NCBI GenBank assembly: GCA_911728435.2
Contig: OU452209.1
Span: 14,180,869-14,244,868, forward strand
Length of the DNA: 64,000 nt
Source: Apoderus coryli
Lineage: Eukaryota; Arthropoda; Insecta; Coleoptera; Attelabidae
Direction: 5' to 3'
Shown here: positions 46,101 through 55,100 of the stretch, piece by piece
Position numbering within the stretch: the stretch's first letter is position 1
Layout: the number at the start of each line of letters is the position of its first letter
The notes under the pieces: model-generated
Seen by the model: the letters and a program-made list of their open reading frames with translations, nothing else
The model's database searches: none
What the model was told of the DNA's origin: nothing
Made by a program: the position numbers and the translations under genes

Positions 46101-49100
46101 TTTTTTGTGTGTGTGTTTTTGAGTGTCTAATATTTTAGTATGATCAAAATCGAAGGTATGACTATGAAATTCACTGTTTTGTTAGCGCTCTCTTGTTGAA
46201 GTTTTTATTTTGTAACCAAATAGCCTATTTTTTAAGTGTTGTTTGGTTTGTCCTATGCAAACGCTATTACAATTTGACAAGGTATTTCATAGAAAACGTG
46301 TGTTTTTTTCATTACAACAAATGCTACATTCCATTTCTTTAAGAAGGATTGGAATTCATATAACGAATATTGGCCTCCAATATCAACATAAGAATAATAA
46401 TATACAGACTGTATATTGTTTTTTATAAGTTTGTACCTTTTGAATATTTTTAATGCCTCGGACAGGCCCGCGACATATGGCAAATACACGTAATGTTCGT
46501 TGATGATCAGTTGAGTTATATAATATGATATATCTCAACTGATGATGACTCTTACTAGGGCCGAAATATGTTTTGATTGAATGGATTAATTAGAAGATAA
46601 CTTAATAATAATAATAATAATAAATTATCTTTATTTTTAACTCGGCGAATTTCAGCAAGCTGTTTTTAACCGAGCATGCATACAACAATCAAATACAATA
46701 TCAAATTACATTGTGCATAATAAATCATAAAAAATAAAAAAATTCTAAGTATTTGTCACATACCAAAAATTTACCTGTACTAAATTAAAGATTGTAATAA
46801 CACAGTTAGCCACGCAGGCGAAAAAGAAACAGAAAACAAATAAAATCAAGAAAATGAGGAAAAATCAAAATGAGGAAAAATGAAAACGAAATAAAATCAA
46901 CAAAATGAAATTCACAACGTACCATCGCTACCCACTTTTGTCCAACAGATATTTCTTGAGTTTCTTTCTAAAGCTCGCTATCCCCAAAGAACTCAGAGAC
47001 GTTGGCAACCGATTGTACAACCGATCTCCAATATATGAAAAAGATCTCTGAAAAAGGGCTGAACTATGTTTAGGTGTACTCAGGAGGTGGCGATATCTTG
47101 TGTCTCTGTCATGAGTCGCGTACACATAAGACAATTTGTTCCTTAAATACGACGGAAAATTCATTGTTAAACTGTGCATGACTGATACATTGGTTGTATA
47201 TGTGTACCAAAAAAGGGATTATAATAGGGGAACAAAGCTTAACCATATCCAAAGTAAGTCCATCAGCCCCAGCCGCGCCAGACCTCAAGCCAGCTATACC
47301 CCTCATCACATCGTCGTCTGATACGTGGGAAAACCGCAATTCATTTGCAACCTTCACGTTGTTCAAATAGAAATTTATTGTTTCAAAATTTATATTCGGA
47401 GCTATATTTGAAACAGAATTAATAAAAAAATTGTTAATTTCATTGCAGTTTTTCACCCCTTCTGGTAAGACGTGATTATTCTTTTTATTTTTATATACAT
47501 TCAACTGATCTAAAGTACGCCAGATTACTTTACTACTCTGTGTTCTGTTTATGTGCTCCAGGTATGCTTTCTTTTCCGACCGAACCGCATCAGTGAACAA
47601 ATTACGCATATTCTTATAGGCTTCCCAGTCCACAGTCCGTTTAGTTTTCTTAAATTTGGAAAATAGTTTGTTACGTTCAGCTTTCATTATCTTTAACACA
47701 TCCGTAAACCACGGAGCTTTCGGTCTTGTTACCTTTGCATTCCGAACAGGGGCATGAACATCAAATAAAAAGTTAATGTTTTTTGTTAAAATATCCACCT
47801 TTTCATCTATGGAAACAACGTCATAAATTTGGGACCAATTCAAATTATAGAGATCATTTTTAAATAATTCTGAATCAAAATACTTAAATTCTCTGTACTG
47901 CACATACTTTGGTTTTATTGTCGGAATCTTTAAATTCATTGAGCATATGATTAGTTGATGATCAGTTACGTCATGCATATCGTAATGCTTCAGTTTAGCC
48001 TGAACTAGACTTTTATTGGAAACTATCAAAACATCAAGCAAGCTAAAAGCACGGGAAGAGATTCTAGTAGGCTCTGTCACCAGTTGGGAGAGACCGAAGG
48101 TTTCTAGAAAATTATCGAAAAGTTGGGTTGCATTACTAGGATTTAACAGATTTATATTTAGATCACCTAATATTATAATATCATCAACCGAAGGCAAAAT
48201 ATTTGTAAGAGAGGTCTCTAGACAATTTAGGGATTGCAACGCACTTTGATTAGATGGGCGATATCGCACACCGAGACCCAAAACTATTTTCCCAAGCTGT
48301 ATTGAGAGCCAGAGCTGCTCTAAAGCATCTGATCGTACTTCGACTTCGATTAATTTTAGGTTCAACTGGGACCTGACAAAAACACCAACGTCACCCCCGA
48401 GCACCCCGGTCACATCTATAAAATTTGTAACCCCCAATTTGTATTTCGCTATTTGGTATATTACCCGTCAGCCCCAAGACGTCAAGCTTCTCATTTCTCA
48501 AGATACTTTCAATATGATTTAAAGCAGGCAGCAATGAACGTATGTTTACATGTCCAATCTTTATGTTATTGATATTTATCGAACTTTCTATCATTAAAAA
48601 ATTTAGGCGACATCGCCCAGCATTTCCTCAACCATTTTTTCGTCCCTAATCACCACAACTCGACCCCCATCTTCCTTCCGCACCAAAACCCTTCCCTCAC
48701 TATGCCACACGTATTTGTAACCCACGTCCTTCAATTGCTTAGCCTTTTTAAAAACATTGTATGTAGCCTTAGTCATATCATCATTGATAAATATTGAAGT
48801 CTGCAAATCACCCAGGCCACAGTTTCTAAACGTTATCTTACCAGTCCTAGCTCGAGCTTGCAATATTTCCTTCTTCCTTTGCAACGCCTTCATCTTCAGA
48901 ACAATCTTCATTCCTGCCTTACTATTGATATGATCGGTCCTCTCAATTTCATCTTGGGCAACATTGATCTTAATACTTTGGAAAACTTTTGATAGGCGTT
49001 CACTTGTAAAACCCTTCTCGCTCTGATCCCTTATAAATCCCGTGATACAAATGTTATTCTTAATTTGGTCGTTCTCTCGAATTATAACTGCTTCCTTCAA

Positions 49101-52100
49101 TGTCCGAACCTCCTGCTTTAGTATTTTATTCTCCCTGCTCAGCTCCGCCAGCGCATCCGACATTACCTTGGAACGTGCTCTTTCATCTTCATACTGCTCA
49201 TTCATAAAATCAACAGCTCTCCTGAGTTCTTTGACTTATCAAAATAATTTAGTGGATGGGATATACTTTTATTGGATTATAAACTATATTCGACACATGC
49301 CTCGTTACAAAGGTACAGAGTGACAAAATTTGTTTTACAAATTTTAAATTTCTACTTTCTTCTATATCTATTCAAATAAAATTTGGCACGTTTAGATAGA
49401 GAATTTGGATACCTCTTTTTACACAAAAAATATTATTTTACTGCCACCAGTGGCGTGCGTACGGACACAGCTTTAAAACATTGACAAATATGGCACGCCA
49501 ATGATTTTTATAGAAGGAAAAATTATTTCCAGAATCCCTGTTCAATTTACAACAAAAAATTATTTGCATTTTTTTTTGTTTGACACACCGTTTGCAAGCA
49601 AAAAATTAAAATATTTCTGAAAGAAAAAAAAAATAAACAAAAGCGAAAATAATAAATTTAATTAGTGGCTTTCAACTACAATAAAAAATTGAAGAAAATC
49701 ATGAAAATTGCTCGAAATGTAGTCCACCACCTCAATACATTAATTGCAACGTGCCAAATTTCATTTACATATCTGGACCACCCGCTATAATGAAGAATTA
49801 TCCAGCAAAGATAAACTATAACGGATTATTTTGTGCTTCAAATAATATTAATTAGAACATCATTTGTCTTATTCATAAAATTTGTTACAGGTCGGTGATC
49901 AAATTATAAGAATTAATGGCTTCCTCATTGATGATGCAGTACACAAAGAAGTTTTACAACTCATTTCCAATCAAACGCATTTAACATTCAAAGTTAGAAG
50001 TAAGTTTTTATACGATTTGATTCCTAAAATAAATATAATGAAATGTTCATCGTTAAATTTTAAGCCCAATGATCTATAAAAACGAAAAGCAGAAATGTTT
50101 TTTAATAATGATTTTAAAACATTTTGAAATTTATGTTTTATTTTATAATTTCTAGGTTTAATTTTTCTTGTTGTTTACGTTGCATAATGTAATTGAGCTT
50201 TTCATGTAAAGATTTTATTGACTTAACCACTGATGATAGAGCCTACACGAAATAACCTTAATATACATTATAAGTTGGAACCATACGGAAAACTTTTTTA
50301 TTATTAATCTTATGAAAAAAATGTATTCTCCATGAAAAGTTCTAAATCTAAAATACAATCACCAGATCTTCATTTTTTTCAGTCATATACGAGGTATGTT
50401 CAAAACTATGAATTTTACTCAACCTGTATAATGTAATTTTGGAAATACATTTTATATAAGCAATACTATATTCAGCTAGATAGTTATTAACAAATATTAC
50501 AATAAAGAGCTCTGCGGTCAATGTTTTCATAGTATATCTTGTAGCGGTAATTGTTTTGTATTATTTGCTTTAATTATGCGAATCACTGAAGCCTGCAATA
50601 TGGTAATAACAAGTTTTACATTTCCAACGGCGTAAATCTAATTATTATCTCTATTTATTATGTATTTATTTAATTATATTGTTGTTGTTGAAACTATTCC
50701 TGGACTTCTTCTGGTAATTGCAATACATTACCAATAAATGGTCATGTAATATAATACCCCAAGCTCTATGATTTGTTATTAATATTTGGTGCTTCTGTCG
50801 TATTTTTTACTAATAATGTCTCAATAAACTCACAGTTACCTTATTTAAGAAATTTACACATTTAAGAGGATAAAAAATACACAATAATCTACACTCATGG
50901 ACAAAAATATCGAATTTTTCAAAAACACTTTGTACTAGGTTAATAGTTTATTTTAAAATTCTTAAGTGAAGTTTTATGAAAGAAACATTGTGAAAGCAAA
51001 ACGGAATGCCAAATGTGACAATTAGGAATATTTACATTGAACAACTATCAAAAGATTCGATAAAAGTATGAATATTCACATTGAACTTAGCTATCAAAAT
51101 ATTCGATAACATTAGGAATATTTACAATGAACTTAACTATCGAAATATTCAATAAAATTAGGGATATTTACATTGAACTTCACTATCAAAATATTCAGTA
51201 AAATTAGGAATATTTACATTGAACTTAAATGTCAAAATATTCGATAATGTTAGGAATATTTACATTGAACTTAACTATCAAAATATTGGATAAAATTAGG
51301 AATATTTACCATGAACCTAGCTACCAAAATATTCAATAAAATTAGGAATCTTTAGATTGAACTTAACTATCAAAATATTGGATACACTTAGGAATATTTA
51401 CATTGAACTTAAATGTCCAAATATTCGATAAAGTTAGGAATATTTACATTGAACTTAACTATCAAAATATTGGATAAAAGTAGGAATCTTTACCATGAAC
51501 TTAGCTATCAAAATATTAAATAAAATTAGGAATAATGAGATTGAACTTAACTATCAAAATATTCGATAAAATTAGGAATATTTACATTGAACTTAACTAT
51601 GAAAATATTGGATAAAATTAGGAATATTTACCATGAACCTAGCTATCAAAATATTCAATAAAATTAGGGATATTTACATTGAACTTCACTATCAAAATAT
51701 TCAGTAAAATTAGGAATATTTACCATGAACCTAGCTATCAAAATATTCAATAAAATTAGGAATATTTATATTGAACTTAACTATCAAACTATTGGATAAA
51801 ATTAGGAACATTTACCATGAACTTAGCTATCAAAATATTCAATAAAATTAGGAATATTTAGATTGAACTTAACTACCAAAATATTGGATACAATTAGGAA
51901 TATTTACATTGAACTTAAATGTCAAAATATTCGATAAAGTTAGGAATATTTACATTGAACTTAACTATGAAAATATTGGATAAAATTAGGAATATTTACC
52001 ATGAACCTAGCTATCAAAATATTCAATAAAATTAGGGATATTTACATTGAACTTCACTATCAAAATATTCAGTAAAATTAGGAATATTTAGATTGAACTT

Positions 52101-55100
52101 AACTATCAAAATATTCCATAAAATAAAGAATATTCACATTGAACTTAACTATCAAAATATTCGGTAAAATTAGGAATATTTACATTGAACTTAACTGTCA
52201 AAATATTCGATAATGTTAGGAATATTTACATTGAATTTAACTATCAAAATATTGGATAAAATTAGAAATCTTTACCATGAACTTAGCTATCAAAATATTC
52301 AATACAATTAGTTATTAAAGTTATTTGGCAATCAGTTTGGCAGTAGTTTTCGTTAAGAATTCTAAAAACAAACGACTTACAAGGAAAATCATTTAGCAGA
52401 CATTTTAGAGAATTCTCCTCTAATTCTTCCGCACCGATATTCGCAATCATTTTTCCTGGACGTTGGATTGGTAGGGAAGTTCCAATAAATTGAACAGAAA
52501 GGTTTAGGTGCGGATAAAGTCTTGCTGCCACAAGGGAATCATTAATTTACGTTGTTGGTAATGATATTCTGTGGTATTTTTGAAATGAAAATGGATTTAG
52601 TTTCCTTTTCGCGTAACCATAAATAATCTTTGCTTAGTTTTCCTTATATGAAGTTATGGGGCAAATTGACACAATTCCTGCTTGGAGGATTTGCTTGTAA
52701 AATAAGCCAAATAAAATTCATACCAAATTAGTAAGTGTAAAGCTAAATGTTATCAATAGACTCAGTGCCACAAAACTAATACACATCTCTGAGAAAACTT
52801 GTTACTGTCATTCTTAGGTTGAGTATTACTGGAACCACCCTGGTACAGATAAATCTCAAATATACAATTATTATCCTTGCGTGCATCTCACTGTAAAAAG
52901 GATCCCATATCAAAAGTAACGATTTAAATCTATCTTCAAGAATCAGTTCTCTTATTGTAACACAATCTATAATAAAAACACCGCTATAACTTCAGAAAAT
53001 AACTAAAAAAGGTCAACAGACCCAATTTGGCCTTCAAACTGATACAATGTACATACCGTGATCTCTGCTAATTGGTTTTTCAAGTCAAAACCAATTACAA
53101 ATATCTATTTCTATCTATACAATGTATTTACCTTCTGTGTATTATGTACTCACATATTGTTTGGTTTTTCTTTTAATCTAACCATAATCTATCGAGAAAT
53201 GAAATTGCTCAAGTTCCACCAGTTGCTCTTTATTGGATAGCATTTTCTTGTTATTGTTGTTATTTGTTATAAATAACTATACAGAATGTCCTGGAACTCA
53301 ATAGACAAAGGAAGACAGCAGTTTCTAAGGATGACGATTCTGCGAATTGGTGAAAATGCAGCATTCCTAAATGGATTAAACTCTAAAGGACACTAAAGTT
53401 TAAAGGTTGCAAAAAAATTAAGTTGCTGCAAAATTAGCCCCTAGATCGTGTGACTTAACACCATTAGATTTATTTTTATGGGGGAACTCCTAGAAATAGT
53501 TCCGATCTTTAGAGCAAAAAGTCTTTGAAATCTATTCAATAAAAAATTAAACTTACATAAGCTAGTACTCTTTTATTAAGTCTACTTCATTATCTTCTTT
53601 ATTTTTCAAGAATCTCCAAATGCTTTGTATCAACCTCTATTATAGCTATTCTACTACTTCTCCAAAGACCATTTTTAAATGGAACAACCTTTATATTAAC
53701 GAGTAAATCGATTACATTCTTCTTCTAAAATTATTTATATTTTTTATAGGTACTATTATATCTTTAATAATTATAAATCTGAAACGACTATTATCAAATT
53801 CTAATTATATGATTTATTCTATTTTCATCAATAATATTAACACCCAGGTGCAAATTCATTCAACTTTTGATTATTGCTAATGCAGTGTAATAATCGATTT
53901 CTTTAGATATTTCATTATATTTCGTGATATAATTTCAAGTTTAGCGATAGATCCTTATAAAAGATAATTATATAAATATGGTTAGCAAAGTTATATAATT
54001 ATTAACATCAAGATAAATTTTAATCATTTTTTGTTTAATTTCTTTTGCAGGTGTCGGCATGATTCCAGTGAAAGAGTAAGTAATAACAAAACTAATATTA
54101 TTTAATCATTTTTGCTAAATAAACTTTAGTTAAGAAGAAACTAATACATAATCTTACGAACTACCTACGATATTATCATGTTTTTGAAGTCACTTTTATA
54201 CTAGAGGCATCAAAATGTTAGTTTTGATGGTTACAAGTTGAGAAATCACCTGTTCCACAGGGATCTACACTGCCCCGCAATATTGACCGGACAAAGAAAA
54301 TTTGGTTCAAAATCAACCCTAAATAACTTTTTTTTGTATTGCCTTAATTTTGGCAATTTTTTTTCGACATTTAGGCTGTTTTATGGACATCATTTCTTCA
54401 TATCGAAACTTCAAAAAGTTCAAACGTATTTGTTGTTATACAGGGGTGAACAAAAAGTTACATTTTACTCTAAACTTTTCAACACCCTGGAGAAAAACTC
54501 ACGGCCGAATAATGATTTTTTTGCAACATTTTGAAGCCCCATCTTTTCTGAACAACTTGTTTTTTGGTTCATACCGATATCTGTTTTCTTGAAGAAAAAA
54601 CACTGCTTTCAGTGAAACAATGCAATAATGCTTTATTAAGTGTAGCAACAAAAAATTTAAAAATTATTGCAAAGTTGTTGTGTCAACAAATTACAGATTT
54701 GCTGTACTTTTAAGTTTGTTGAAGCGTGTTTTAAGTTTTGTTGTGTGTTTCGGAGTTGTTTGGTAAACGATAAGTGAATTTAAAAACGATTTTAAAGCCG
54801 TTGCTCTACAAGACGATGGCCGTCCGATTAGGTATCTCGCAGAAAGGCTTGGCCATCCACTTATTACGGTGTCCGATGCGATACAATGGTTCAGACAAAC
54901 TGGTACTTAATCAAGAAAACCTAAACAGGGAAGACGAAGGGCCACAAACGCAGTTGAAGATCGATTTCTTCGTCTTCAGGTTCTTCGAGAGCGAACAGCC
55001 TCTGCTCCAGCTTTGGTTAGAAGACTGGTCGATGTTCAGGGTACCTTAGCCGTACGCAGAAGGTTAGCAGAAGCCAATCTAAAATGTATACAATACTAAA

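Larger units (their letters stand above)
46607..49240 (-). mobile_element. Jockey/CR1-group LINE with gag-like ORF1 and endonuclease, RT deleted
   Basis: Minus-strand LINE with a (TTA)n tail at 46602-46622. From 5' to 3' it has a 5'-truncated ORF1 (49205-48603), the endonuclease part of ORF2 (48594 to about 47183) and the extreme ORF2 C-terminus (47179-46928). The whole RT domain between the last two is absent, a loss of roughly 1.3 kb judged from family size. It lies in harmonin intron 2, in opposite orientation to the gene. Confidence 0.85.
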
